Origin: Owenia fusiformis | Lineage: Eukaryota; Annelida; Polychaeta; Sabellida; Oweniidae | Reading direction: 5' to 3' | Assembly (NCBI GenBank): GCA_903813345.2 | Contig: CAIIXF020000001.1 | Coordinates: 2,048,001-2,112,000, forward strand | DNA length: 64,000 nt | Part shown: positions 50,401-60,250 of the stretch, one piece after another | Position numbering within the stretch: position 1 is the first letter of the stretch | Layout of the letters: every line of letters starts with the position of its first letter | Position numbers and translations under genes: made by a program | The notes under the pieces: generated by a model | What the model was told of the DNA's origin: nothing | Seen by the model: only the letters and a program-made list of their open reading frames with translations | Database searches by the model: none

Positions 50401-53400
50401 TACATTTATGTGTTCATATACAAACTACAAGTACATTTATGTGTTCATATACAAACTACAAGTACATTTATGTGTTCATATACAAACTACAAGTACATTT
50501 ATGTGTTCATATACAAACTACAAGTACATTTATGTGTTCATATACAAACTACAAGTACATTTATGTGTTCATATACAAACTACAAGTACATTTATGTGTT
50601 CATATACAAACTACAAGTACATTTATGTGTTCATATACAAACTACAAGTACATTTATGTGTTCATATACAAACTACAAGTACATTTATGAGTTCATATAC
50701 AAACTACAAGTACATTTATGTGTTCATATACAAACTACAAGTACATTTATGTGTTCATATACAAACTACAAGTACATTTATGTGTTCATATACAAACTAC
50801 AAGAACATTTATGTGGTCATTTACAAACTACAAGTACATTTATGTGTTCATATACAAACTAAAAGTACATTTATGTGTTCATATACAAACTACAAGTACA
50901 TTTATGTGTTCATATACAAACTACAAGTACATTTATGAGTTCATATACATATGCACTACCTTTTGGTTTCTCTTGAACAACTTCATCTTCCTCCTCTGAA
51001 CTCTCTTCTTCTTGTACCTTCTTGGTTTTCTTTGTAACTTTGGGCTCAATATCATCAAATAGACCTCCTCCCTGTAACAGACAATTTGTAGTTTATCAAG
51101 GATCAGGTTTAAAGCTGCTGTATGATATTACAACAATTTAGCACTTCGAAAAAATGAGATAAAAAGTGATAACTGGATAAAAGTACAAATCTTTTAATGC
51201 TAGTTTTGATGATTTCAGCATAGCTTACCCCAGTGTCATTATCATCATCAAATAGACCTGCACCAGTGTTACTGAACAGACCTCCTTTTGAGCTGAATGG
51301 ATCATCATCTTCAGGGGCTCCAAACAAGTCATCTGAAAAACAATACATTGTATGGGCTTCATTTTAGTTTTTCACATTTATATACATAATTAAAACATTG
51401 TCCAAGCTTATCATCAATTAAACATTTCTAGTATTCATCAAAATATGTACACGAAAAATATTTGAACTGAATTTAATAGCAGTTGCGTGTAATTGAAAAA
51501 AATTGTGTACCATCTTGCTTGACTTCTTTTTTGCCTTTTTGCTTTGACTTTTCCTTCTTCACACTGTCAGCTCTTTTCTTCTTTTCTTTCTTTGTCTCTG
51601 CAATGTCAGACACAACATGATCGTTTCTTTATTTAAAAGTAAAACAATACAATTCTGGATCAGAACAATTTAAAATGAAAAAGTACATGTGAATGTATGC
51701 CTTACTTTTTCCTATTTCCTCTACTTTCTATTATATTCAGTTTAGTTTTGATAAATAAGTATTTACACAACACAATCATTTCTATAATCATATTCTATTA
51801 AAAGTTCATCTATCAGAGAGAATTTAAGAGCAATCTAAATCTATTGATTTATGGTGAAAATATTTCTTGATCAAAAAAGAAAATGAAGAAGTACATTTGA
51901 ATGTATGACTTATTTTTGTCCTTTTTCTTTACTTTCTATGACTGTGAGTTTAGCAAATAAGTTGTTATTCAAATTAAACTTGTTCTAATGAATGACAGAA
52001 TTAATCTTCTGGGAAGTTGTTTCAAATGAGTCTTGATGCTATAAAAATGGTATAAAACAAAAATAAAGTGACTCCTGAATAAGTAAAAATCATGCAAAAA
52101 CATGAAAATATAAAAATGGAATGAAACAGTGAAAATAAATGCACACCTTTTGGAGGAGCCACTATCTCCTCTTCATCTTCTGATGAATCTGGCTGTTTTG
52201 ATGGTAATTTCAATTTTGAAGCCAATTCACTTTGAAGTGTTGATTTCTGAAATTAGAGTATTTGAACATAATTAATATCTGTCAAGGACCAGTATGTTCA
52301 TTAAATGTGAAACCTTTGAAAGCTTCTTCCTATCTAAATTAATAACAATGCAATATTAAGGAGGCAGTTAAAGCAGAACATTTTTTTGTTTTCAATTCAT
52401 GTATTTGCAGAAATAAATCATTATCACAGACTCACTAAATTCTTTTTATGAATCCTCATCTAATAAACAAACAAAAAACAATCAAACAAACAAATGCTGG
52501 ATACCTTTGGGGGTTCATCATCAAGTTCATCTTCACTGATTTCATCTGATGAAGTTCCAGCTCCAAACAGATCTTCTTTCTGTAAAAATGTTCCACAAAT
52601 TTATGAATTCAGCCACTTATTTAACACACATACATACAATATTATTCAATTTAATTAGAAGTAGGAGGCGAAGTAGACATTAAATATGTTCTACTCAAAT
52701 ATGGAATCTTTGTTAGAACTATCAAATCTTGTCAGAATGTTTATATCATTAAGAAATACATGATTGATGTATACAATCACTCAAACCACTTTACATGCTT
52801 ACAAGTACATACTTCATAAACATGCAGTTAAATGGCATTCCCTTTAAACTTTAATATGCAAGCCTTTTAGCTAAAAAAACTAGAAATGCTAAAACGTAAC
52901 AGAAAAGTGTGCTTTACCTTATTCTCCTTAATCTCTTTAGGTTTAAACATATCCCCATCTTCATCAGAGTCTGTTTCTGAACCAGTTTCAGTTGTGTACT
53001 ATAACATGCAACATACAACTAAACAACAGGAGGAAATACCCAGAATTCATAGATGAACCTAGAGTCTATGTAAATAAATATATGGAGATTGGTTTATCTA
53101 TGAATTCTGGGGTATGCCCCCCTCTTCAACTCAAGCATGCATAAACTAGGCATTCACTTGTCGTCCTGCATCAGGCCATTGTTGCTGAATAGTATGCAAG
53201 ACTAAGCTTAAACAAGGCACTAACAAAATAAAATGTGACGGCCTGGCTGGAATAACAAAACTGTAACAGTTTGTCACAGATGCTGAATTCTGAATGCCAG
53301 TTGCAAAAATATAGCTATAACAAAACAATATGTCCTTGGCGACATTTAAATCAAATAAAAAGATGCTAACAAAAATAAAATGTTTATACTATTCGCCGTT

Positions 53401-56400
53401 GTCATTCATGATAATTATCAAATCTCACATGCTCATACCTCTGATTCTGAGTCTGATACTGTAATACCAGGTTTAGTCTCTCCTATATCTGAATCTTCAT
53501 CTTCAGTTTCACTGATACTGCCCTGGTCAGACTCGGACTCATCTTCTGCAAGCAACAATCATTTCATTCAATGTACAGTAAAACTTGTCTCATTTGGAAT
53601 CCCACTGGGATGGGCCAAAAGTGTTTGTATTGGAAGGTTTCACATTTCAAGGTATTCTAATGTATTCAAAAATGTGACTGAAAAGGTGTTCACATTGAGA
53701 GGTGTTCACATTGAGAGGTGTTCATATTATAGAGATGTTTGGATATACAGTTTTTACCGTAATTCTAACTTTTTATTACATACAAACATTTATACATATT
53801 TTAGGAATGATTCAGTCAGGTCAGGTATTTCTCAAGGGGCAATGCAAAACTAGCTTTATATGAATAACATATGACACAAACATAATATCCCTTGTAAAAT
53901 TAGTTCACCTGATAGAGATTCAACGAGTCCAACATTGTCATCTTGAGCAAATTGTGCTGAGCCAATCAAATAAGGTAGTGGTCTCGACAAGTACAAGTCC
54001 TGAAAAGTCAATAACTTAAAAATATGGCACATGGTAAAGTATCCTGACTAACTTTCATGTGTTTGTTCATAATTCAAATGTTTATGCTTTCCTGAAAATG
54101 CACATAGGACATTAAAATCTTCCAAGCATAAACATTTTAACTAATCAGTAACAAATGCTTATTTATTTACATTTCTCAAAAGTTGGCATTGATCTAGGTT
54201 TGGATGTGTTTCCTTACTATCATCATATACTTTTCATTTCTTTTATTATTGATAAACCAGGTTAGCATTTTGAAGGACTTTGTGTACTTTATATTCATAC
54301 ATCCTGCAAAGCTTAATTCAAAATAATATTTAGTTGATTCATGAAGTTTAATGCCTATTGCTGTTCTCTATTTTAATAGAAGCACATACAAAAATGTTGT
54401 ACCTTAGGCTCTAAGATGGGATCAGTTTTATATGTATTATCATCATCCTCATCAGAGTCTGACTGTCCAGCATTGACATCTAGCTTCTCAAATGCATTCT
54501 CTATGACATTGATTCCCATACCAACAGCTTCTGAGATTTTGGGAATAATTTCTGCCTCTTTTTCTTCTCTGGTTTTCTCTTTCTCATCTTTCTTTTCATT
54601 AACTTCATTGTCTTCTTGATTGACATCTTCATCATATACTCTATTCTCCACAAATTGTGTATTTGCCAGCATGATAAACTCATTGAACACATTGTGTACC
54701 TTTAAAGACACAGCCAAAAGCATTAAGCCAGACTTTTCATACAAAACCTAAGGTTACAAAATATGCTGCCTCAGAATCATGTTAACTTTTAGCTTGTTTA
54801 AAATGACTATTAGCACTTGGCAAGCCCTTATGTATCATTATTGCAACTGAAAAATAAATATGGATAAGTAATTGAAAAGTGTACCTTTGTTCCCGTGGCT
54901 TTTGTTTCATTGACGAGTCCATCAACCTGTTGTTCAATCTCATGTGTGCGAGCGATCATACGCTGGGAGAATTCTTGCAGATATAAAAGTAACTGAAAAA
55001 CAACAATTTAAAACTGATGTTTATACCAGTCATGGGAAATGCACTTTTTGAAACAGTGAAGAACTGTGACCCTTGATGAAAAATGTTGATCCATGGATAA
55101 ACTTTTGATTTATACTTAATTCTTAAATTCAAAGTATATCTCATGTCGTACATTTGTAGTTCATATAAAATGACAGTACAAGTAATCAATATTCATAATA
55201 AAAAAAAAAAACTACAGTAAAACTGTTTAATCCAGACACCACTGGGAGCAGCCAGTGTTTGGATTAGCAAGTGTTCACATTTAAAATTTTTTAATATGTG
55301 GGAGATAAAAAGAAATGAGACCACGAAACAGTGTTCAAATCAAGAGGAGTCCAGATGAGTGAAGGTTTTACTGTACACACCCCTGCATCTCCCGAAAGTG
55401 ACCAGTTCCCAGCTCCTTTTCTTATTTCCTCAACAGACCATGCTCTTTCCCAAGCTTTCCCTCCATCAGCAGTGGTTGTTGCTGCCTGTGGAGCCTCCAC
55501 TGGTGCTATTGGTCCATTCATCTGAAAAAAGGATGTAGAATTTTCATACTAAAAGAGGTGCTGGTGCTGTTTTAATGGCAACATTTACTGTTCCTGCATG
55601 TGCACTAATCTCAAAACTGGAAATCTAATTGATAAATAAAATCAACCAGGTGGGTATTATCGACCACCTTTCTTATTTGTCTGCTTTCACTTTGTTGTCC
55701 TTATTCGACAGACAGCCTTGACAGTTATTGCATCCTACGACCCCCCACAATCAAAAGTGGTCGGGATTCGATAACCGAGACCCTATCTGTTGCAAGACGT
55801 ACGCCTGGCGTAACCATCAACATGTTATTCAGTGTTTTTAAGTAGCGCAAGGATCCTGCCATGACTGTGGTAGTGTTATGGTGAAAGCCTGGTATAACCG
55901 CGACAATGCTGTATTATATTGCAATGCCTGCCATGACCATGACAATATAATCGTGTAAGCCTGGCGCGACCGTAGCCGCTTTATATGACATTTATGAATT
56001 ATTTCATGTTTTTCCCGTTGCTGTTATTAGTTTTTTATGGATTAACCTTATTAATTGATCATTATAGTAAGTATGTGCTTTTGAATCGAACCTTCTTGAA
56101 TGAGAGTAGAGATATTGTTGTTCGAAAATTATGAGTTTCGTTGTGAAATTAATATACATTTTTATGTATCAATGAACATGAGTACCATGTACATGTATTG
56201 TAGTCTTGATTTACATATTTAAGGTAGTTAAACACGAGGAAAATTGTTATTTAATACAACCACAGTCATGAGAGGCCTTGCAACTATTGTCCATTTTAGG
56301 ATTTAACCTTACCATGGTCATGACAGGCTTTAACATTGTCATGGTCATGACAGGCTCTGCAATCATTATGACTGTCATATCAGGCTTTAACATTACCACG

Positions 56401-57193
56401 GTCATGGCACGCCTTGCGAGCATTGTCACGGTTATAAGAGGCTTTAACATTATCACGGTCATGACAGGTCTTGCAACCATTGTCACGGTCATTTCAGGCT
56501 TTAACATTACCACGGTCATTACAGGCCTTGGAATATAATACAGCATTGTCACGGTTATACCAGGCTTACACGATAATACTACCACGGTCATGGCAGGATC
56601 CTTGCGCTACTTAAAAACACTGAATAACATGGTGACGGTTACGCCAGGCGTAAGTCTTGCAATAGATAGCATGTGCGATAACCTTGACAGTTCATCTTAT
56701 ATGGACCATTGGAAGGGAAAGCATTGATCAAACTATGAAAACTAAAGTGTGGTCGATATTACCTGTCTGGTTGATGTTTGATGGATGCACCTAAAATTTA
56801 TTGAACTGTCGCTGTGATTTTATTAGCGACAATTGAAGAATTCAAGATTTGTCATTACATTTGCGATTGGAAATGAAATTCAGATGATCTGATAAATCTC
56901 AAATCTATTTCACTTCTTTTGGGGTGATGATTTATGAGCAAAATAACTAGACCTGTAGATCTAGATAAGTGGTAAAAAACATTGAAAATAAAATGAAAGT
57001 TAGAATTGCAAAACCAGATACTTGCAGATTTTAAGAATCATAACCAACAAAATACAGCAAATGTGGCATCAAATTAATGCTTATTTAATGATCTACATTT
57101 AATACTTACAGAACCACCATTTTCTTCCCCCATAGGGGCACTAAACCCATCTAAAGCTGGGGGTGGGCCAGGAGGAGGCGGAGGTGGCGCCAT
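29450..57193 (-). CDS. WASHC2: WASH complex subunit 2 (FAM21), 29 coding exons
   Basis: FAM21 links the WASH actin-nucleating complex to retromer on endosomes. Exons, 5' to 3', all in phase: 57193-57110, 55521-55381, 54992-54885, 54699-54403, 53999-53909, 53545-53439, 52998-52918, 52579-52505, 52246-52147, 51597-51511, 51332-51229, 51071-50960, 49844-49776, 49544-49356, 49199-49021, 48750-48652, 48444-48248, 44706-44601, 44317-44214, 43710-43473, 43151-43023, 42529-42323, 41679-41551, 40887-40737, 40460-40276, 40098-39973, 39792-39169, 30251-30065, 29592-29450 (TGA). That is 1482 residues; human forms are about 1320-1340. The head has [53 protein letters not shown] and [14 protein letters not shown]. 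The tail has many acidic-LF motifs that bind VPS35, the CapZ-binding CPI motif ([20 protein letters not shown]) and the conserved end [12 protein letters not shown]. Confidence 0.97.
30510..30720. repeat. Dispersed repeat with 'CAGAGGTCCTATGCC...ATTAGCCTATAAAA'
   Basis: Two adjacent copies (about 30505-30560 and 30650-30720) share AATTCCTTCT..AGCAGAGGTC and ACATTAGCCTATAAAA. Similar strings occur near 37290-37335, 38070-38115 and 44020-44070. This looks like an old dispersed family whose ends I cannot define. Confidence 0.5.
31683..36435 (+). CDS. Secreted fibrinogen-related protein (FReD), nested in a WASHC2 intron
   Basis: Two exons, 31683-32016 and 35786-36435 (TAA), give 327 residues. 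I chose the ATG at 31683 because it starts a clear signal peptide, [18 protein letters not shown]; an upstream in-frame ATG at 31584 would bury it. Residues about 60-95 are four near-exact 7-residue repeats of VNDKVEE, a heptad coiled coil likely to mediate oligomers. Exon 2 is a fibrinogen C-terminal domain: [70 protein letters not shown] with the Asp calcium site, [15 protein letters not shown], and [11 protein letters not shown]. The usual GGWTVIQRR segment is shortened to [11 protein letters not shown] with two extra Cys. Family members (ficolins, tenascin-like FREPs) bind acetylated sugars in innate defence; that role is inferred here. Confidence 0.9.
32036..32440. mobile_element. Degraded CGCGAA-rich MITE, second copy
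   Basis: TTTCGCGAATTTTGAGAAAA at the left and ATTCGCGCTTTACCACAATTGCGAAAAGC...GCACGCGAAAAATACAGTA at the right correspond to the ends and subterminal parts of the element at 25647-26083. The terminal GCCCGGTATTATT is lost. It begins 20 bp after the donor of the FReD gene's first exon. Confidence 0.65.
32441..34150. other. Intron of the FReD gene, AT-rich
   Basis: No exon is seen. A short palindrome at about 33758-33820 pairs TGCACCCTAGGTGACATCAT with ATGATGTCACTTTGGGTGCA. Otherwise I see no structure. Confidence 0.4.
34152..35592 (-). mobile_element. TGTCACC hairpin element, copy C, with an internal tandem array
   Basis: Read on the minus strand it opens with the hairpin TGTCACCACCAAAAGTGGTGACA, then ATTGTTATGGTCTCCG, a CCGGCGTCC-rich segment (35480-35535) and GTCTGTAACAATTTC. 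A tandem array of about nine 125-165 bp units follows (34210-35440), and it closes with CTAGGTGGTGACATTTTGTC and AATGCCTTGTTTTTATT. The same two ends occur without the array in copy E, so the array sits inside the element. It fills most of the FReD intron. Confidence 0.75.
34210..35440. repeat. Minisatellite of about 135-bp units, about 9 copies
   Basis: Each unit contains GAGAACATGTAGATGATTTTG, an A-run, TTTAGTCAATTTGAAGCAAG, GACCTTTTTGACCTTTT and AGAAGGTCATTGAAGGTCAA, followed by a variable number of AAGTCAAATCT steps. Unit length varies from about 126 to 167 bp because of those steps. Within each unit GACCTT and AAGGTC can pair. Confidence 0.9.
37338..37875. mobile_element. 538-bp foldback element with about 90-bp arms
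   Basis: Bases 37338-37429 (GGTCCATGTGCAGTATGGCA...) and 37784-37875 are near-complete reverse complements, including CACTATGAGTACTTTCTGG against CCAGAAAGTACTCATGGTG. The centre is non-coding. The left end abuts a copy of the CAGAGGTCC...CCTATAAAA repeat. No clear target duplication was found. Confidence 0.75.
38322..38817. mobile_element. Element bounded by TTATTATGCACCT / AGGTGCATAATAAA
   Basis: These 13-base ends are exact reverse complements and enclose about 495 bp with no coding sequence. A short hairpin (AATATCTGACCCTTTC...AGGGTCGGATATT) lies at about 38418-38460. The right end runs directly into the palindrome at 38813-38963. Confidence 0.45.
38813..38963. repeat. Near-perfect long palindrome, arms of about 69 bp
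   Basis: The left arm, reading AACAAATACTGGATGATCAG, is mirrored by CTGATCATCCAGTATTTGTT with only one or two differences (GGCCAG/CTGCC). The loop is about 13 bases of GC-rich sequence (GGCTGCCGCC). Transcribed from either strand it would form one long hairpin. It lies 206 bp from a WASHC2 exon. Confidence 0.9.
44415..44580 (-). mobile_element. TGTCACC hairpin element, copy D
   Basis: On the minus strand the stretch reads GTAATGTCACCACGAAGAAC, then AACAAATTG and ACTCATTTGCAATAACTTACC, and ends ACATTTTGTCATGTTGTTAT. This is the family order with a partly lost hairpin head. It is in a WASHC2 intron. Confidence 0.5.
45005..45151 (-). mobile_element. TGTCACC hairpin element, copy E (compact)
   Basis: This is the shortest intact-looking copy: hairpin TGTCACCACCACGAGTGTGGTGACA at the head, AGTCTCCAACTTTTTTG, GCGGCATCTGTAACAAATGG, and GGTGGTGACATTTGCATG with AATGCCTTGTTTATT at the tail. 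It has no tandem array, and so shows what the family looks like without one. Confidence 0.65.
45153..48247. other. WASHC2 intron, no gene supported
   Basis: The stretch is AT-rich. A minus-strand open frame of 106 codons (45114-45434) contains repeated Asn-Asn-Thr and overlaps a mobile element, so I do not call it a gene. A mariner-like terminal string (ACGAGGCCCGTTCAGAAAG) occurs near 46188 without a partner. Confidence 0.4.
50108..50950. repeat. 31-bp minisatellite, about 27 copies
   Basis: The unit is CAAACTACAAGTACATTTAT plus GTGTTCATATA. Most copies are identical; variants cluster at the right end near 50690-50900. Because 31 leaves remainder one on division by three, all three plus-strand frames stay open and encode the same 31-residue cycle; these are not proteins. 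The array ends about 10 bp from the splice donor of a WASHC2 exon (50960-51071). Confidence 0.98.
53205..53350 (-). mobile_element. TGTCACC hairpin element, diverged copy F
   Basis: On the minus strand: AATGTCGCCAAGGACATATTG, GGCATTCAGAATTCAGCATC, TGTGACAAACTGTTACAG and AATGCC-like GTGCCTTGTTTAAGC at the tail. The hairpin is decayed. It is in a WASHC2 intron. Confidence 0.5.
53576..53759. mobile_element. 184-bp pogo-like MITE
   Basis: Ends are CAGTAAAACTTGTCTCATTT and GGATATACAGTTTTTACCG, flanked by TA. The GGTGTTCACATTGAGA motif is repeated in tandem near the right end. It is in a WASHC2 intron, 30 bp from an exon. Confidence 0.8.
55215..55373. mobile_element. 159-bp pogo-like MITE at a WASHC2 splice donor
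   Basis: It starts CAGTAAAACTGTTTAATCCA and ends GTGAAGGTTTTACTG, with TA on both sides. The right-hand TA (55374-55375) touches the donor hexamer of WASHC2 exon 2 (GTGTGT read on the minus strand, 55380-55375). The exon edge is therefore only seven bases from the transposon. Confidence 0.85.
55642..56776. mobile_element. Compound foldback element with internal CACGGTCATGACAGG repeats
   Basis: Outer ends ATCAACCAGGTGGGTATTAT and the complement of ATCAACCAGACAGGTAATAT pair. A second, longer pair of arms lies at about 55790-55960 and 56500-56665 (both containing TACGCCTGGCGTAACC and CTTAAAAACACTGAATAACA or complements). The centre is an array of about 28-bp degenerate units built from ACGGTCATGACAGGC and TTTAACATT. 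It fills WASHC2 intron 1. No transposase is present. Confidence 0.75.
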
Positions 57194-57260
57194 CTTGCCT
57201 ATGTCATGTGACTTATTTGAATCACCACATAAAAGCTTCACCAATTATTAAATATACGAT
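57190..57260 (-). promoter_or_regulatory. WASHC2 start region with YY1-like motif
   Basis: The initiating ATG lies in CAAGATGGCGCC, which matches the YY1 core AAGATGGCG that often covers the start of broadly expressed animal genes. No TATA box is seen upstream (57194-57350). Promoter activity is inferred. Confidence 0.4.
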
Positions 57261-57821
57261 ATAACAGACCATTTGACGACCAGGAAGTTTGACCAATATA
57301 ATAGGAGTATTCGGAGAAAACATGACAGCTTTTGCTGGATTGTAATTCCTACATTTGAAAGCCAAATTGATCAGAGGCTGCACATTATTCAGTCCGTAAA
57401 GAATTTCAAATGGCACCGCGAAAGAAAAAATGTTTCAAATTCTCCACAAATTTGCCTGCAACACGGCTATTAGCGTTATTGATCTTGTTGAATGTGATAT
57501 TTGTAATAGTATACATATCTCATTTTACGGGTAAGTGACTAAAATACCACCGGAGAGGTGGGGAATCACTTGAAATGCAATTAAAAAAGTTTGTCAGATT
57601 TTTTTCTGAAAACAGCAGACAGCACAGGTAGATCTAGAAAGCAACTTACTTTTTCACCCATTGGAATACATGTAAAATTGGCAAAGTTCAAATCATAATT
57701 TCTCAAATCCCAGCCCATCGAATCCTCACATCCATTCAGATCATGTAGTCCTATTCAAAAACTTCCCGTTCGGTTATATGGTGAAAAAAATATCCCACGA
57801 ACGAAAAAAGATTCAATTTTG

Positions 57822-59623
57822 CAAAGGCCCAAATGCCCTAATACGTCACTTCCGCTGAATAGAAAAAAGTAGTATTCAAAAATAAATGTAGTCCCAACAC
57901 AATTGTGATCATGACGAGTCAGTAAGCTAGTATGTAGGCACAGTTGTCATCTTTTTGCAATGACAACATGCCATTTCTTCTGAAAATGCGTTTATTTGGG
58001 TTATCTGAAGGAAAATTTCGAGTCAAGTGGCGCACTAATTTTGCCTTGATTTTTGTGAATTTCAATTTGTGTCGGCAGAGAGAGGGGGTAGTGTCACAAT
58101 TGACCAATTATTTCAAAAAGTAGATGGTTGGCCCCTATTGAGTTTTTTGTCAAGATGTAGCTTAGACATAGCTTTAAAACCTCAGATAGGCCAGTGAGGC
58201 CACATAAATCCATAACTCGAGATAAAAAGTCAGGCGTTTGCCCTTTTGCCCATTGACTAGTATGGTGACGTGAATTAGGGCAGTTTGGCCTATTAGTCAC
58301 ATGTGAGAGTGACCAAAATTTTTTAAAACTACTCAGAATCGCCCAGAATTGAAGTTTATTAGTACGAAACATATTCTGGACGTAGGCAAAAAGGGGAATT
58401 TTCATGAACAAATTTAAAGTTTTTGCTGAATCAGCAGTTTTCGCTTTTTACCCCAAAAACCACTGATTTTGACGATATTTGGCCATAATTTCGTCCTTAA
58501 TGACCCCAAGATGTCATATGTTGTCGTAAATGGGGAAGCCAATGAGTTGCTGTTCATAATAAAGATTGGATTTTCCATCTTTTGGTTTCTAGTAAAAAAT
58601 GAAGGAACATATCAGGGGTACAGTCAGAGATTGGTCAGTTAAGTGTCAATTTTTGATGTATTTGTCCACTCTGAATGACCAAATTCGAGCTAAAACTATC
58701 TCAAAAGTCCCAATTCTCTAGGCCAGAGTCAAATCTGATCAAATTTGCCATCATTTTTCAAATCAGGAGGTTGTTGAATGAAATAAAATATCAAAAAAAT
58801 GATAATTTTCGTAAAATTTTGCCTAAGTTGGCCAAATTTGCCCAATTTTCTGGTTCATGGTTCAGTGATTTTGGCTAAAAATCGCAATATGCAATGAAAT
58901 ACTCAATTTCTTGACACGACATTGTAAAATGTCACCATCAGGCAGTAGATTTCATGATGTAAATGAAAAACTAGTCAAATTTAAAGGAAAACCATTGGGT
59001 TCTTGGAAAAATGACCCCAGGGGTAATAAAGTAGCCATATTTTTCATAATTGCTGTCAGAATATTCTTAAACTGCACAAAACAACTTGAAAAACTCTAGT
59101 AAATTGAAAAAAACGCAATTTCAAGCCAGAAATCATCCAACCATGTTGCTATTAGGCCCAAATGCCCTAATACGTCACTTCCGCTGAATAGAAAAAAGTA
59201 GTATTCAAAAATAAATGTAGTCCCAACACAATTGTGATCATGACGAGTCAGTAAGCTAGTATGTAGGCACAGTTGTCATCTTTTTGCAATGACAACATGC
59301 CATTTCTTCTGAAAATGCGTTTATTTGGGTTATCTGAAGGAAAATTTCGAGTCAAGTGGCGCACTAATTTTGCCTTGATTTTTGTGAATTTCAATTTGTG
59401 TCGGCAGAGAGAGGGGGTAGTGTCACAATTGACCAATTATTTCAAAAAGTAGATGGTTGGCCCCTATTGAGTTTTTTGTCAAGATGTAGCTTAGACATAG
59501 CTTTAAAACCTCAGATAGGCCAGTGAGGCCACATAAATCCATAACTCGAGATAAAAAGTCAGGCGTTTGCCCTTTTGCCCATTGACTAGTATGGTGACGT
59601 GAATTAGGGCAGTTTGGCCAAAG
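57822..59623. mobile_element. Composite: two identical 463-bp elements around an 859-bp core
   Basis: Bases 57827-58289 and 59156-59618 appear identical throughout. Each copy starts GCCCAAATGCCCTAAT and ends in the complement of GCCAAACTGCCCTAAT, so each is itself a terminal-inverted-repeat element. The outer flanks match each other (CAAAG at 57822-57826 and 59619-59623). The inner flanks also match each other (CTATTAG at 58290-58296 and 59149-59155). The core is AT-rich with no recognisable protein. It could be LTR-like, a composite transposon, or the product of recombination between an element and a circle. Duplicate open frames on the minus strand inside the copies have no known domain. 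Confidence 0.85.
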
Positions 59624-59659
59624 GGGAGGGACAATTTCTGTAGTCTCTAAACCAAAGCG

Positions 59660-59760
59660 GGTTTGCTATTGGCTCACGCATGCGCAGACTGTATTTTTCT
59701 GAACTTCAATTTCTGACAGCGTGAAACGGTTAGTTTACTACATTTATATGTATTTGGTCA
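59660..59760. promoter_or_regulatory. Possible promoter: CCAAT and NRF1-like sites
   Basis: CTATTGGCTCACGCATGCGCAGA combines an inverted CCAAT box and an NRF1-like CGCATGCGCA core, separated by 5 bp. A plausible donor (CGGTTAGT) lies about 50 bp to the right. No gene has been tied to it; the unidentified minus-strand gene at 62 kb points toward it rather than away. Confidence 0.3.
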
Positions 59761-59984
59761 CTTTGATGATACTTTATTCGTGACATTTGTAATCGTCCAT
59801 TATATTTCTTATATATTTCAGTGTGATTTTTTTGGGTATTGCAGTTTCTATGCAGAGATCGTGAAATTTTCCTATTATCGCCCGAAAAATAATATTTTTA
59901 GAATAGAATTAGCCTAATAGAAATCTATTTCAATTGAATTATTTGTACATTCCATTTAAAAACGGTACGGCATGGATGCAAAAT

Positions 59985-60250
59985 TATAGGGGAACGGTAT
60001 GTGACCGGAAAAATGCTGGGGGCGGGATGGTGCATAGTGTGAAAAATTCTAGGGGGGGGGGGTAATCGGGTTGTCTCAGAAAAAAATCTGGGGTAGTGTT
60101 GACTATTGGAAGGGTGTATTACATATAAACATTCCTGTTGCGTGACCATTGCATTTATATGCCTTGTACTAGGGGGTGGGGGGGGGTGTCTTATGTATAA
60201 AAATTTCTTGGAGGGTCACATGTTGACCATAACATCCTAGGGTGTTTCAC
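59985..60250. repeat. G-rich degenerate repeats
   Basis: Repeated AAAATTCTAGGGG / AAAATGCTGGGGG / AAAATCTGGGG strings include runs of ten G near 60050 and of eight G near 60180. They could form G-quadruplexes. No coding potential. Confidence 0.6.

Noticed and set aside
50025-50999. Three overlapping plus-strand frames of 220-270 codons
   Set aside because: They encode the same cyclic peptide from a 31-bp repeat and overlap each other, which is an arithmetic effect of the repeat.
56247-56591. 114-codon minus-strand frame of repeated TVVMLKPxMTV
   Set aside because: It is read from the degenerate 28-bp array of the compound foldback element.
57919-59436. Two identical 62-codon minus-strand frames
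   Set aside because: They are identical only because the surrounding 463-bp element is duplicated; no domain is recognisable.
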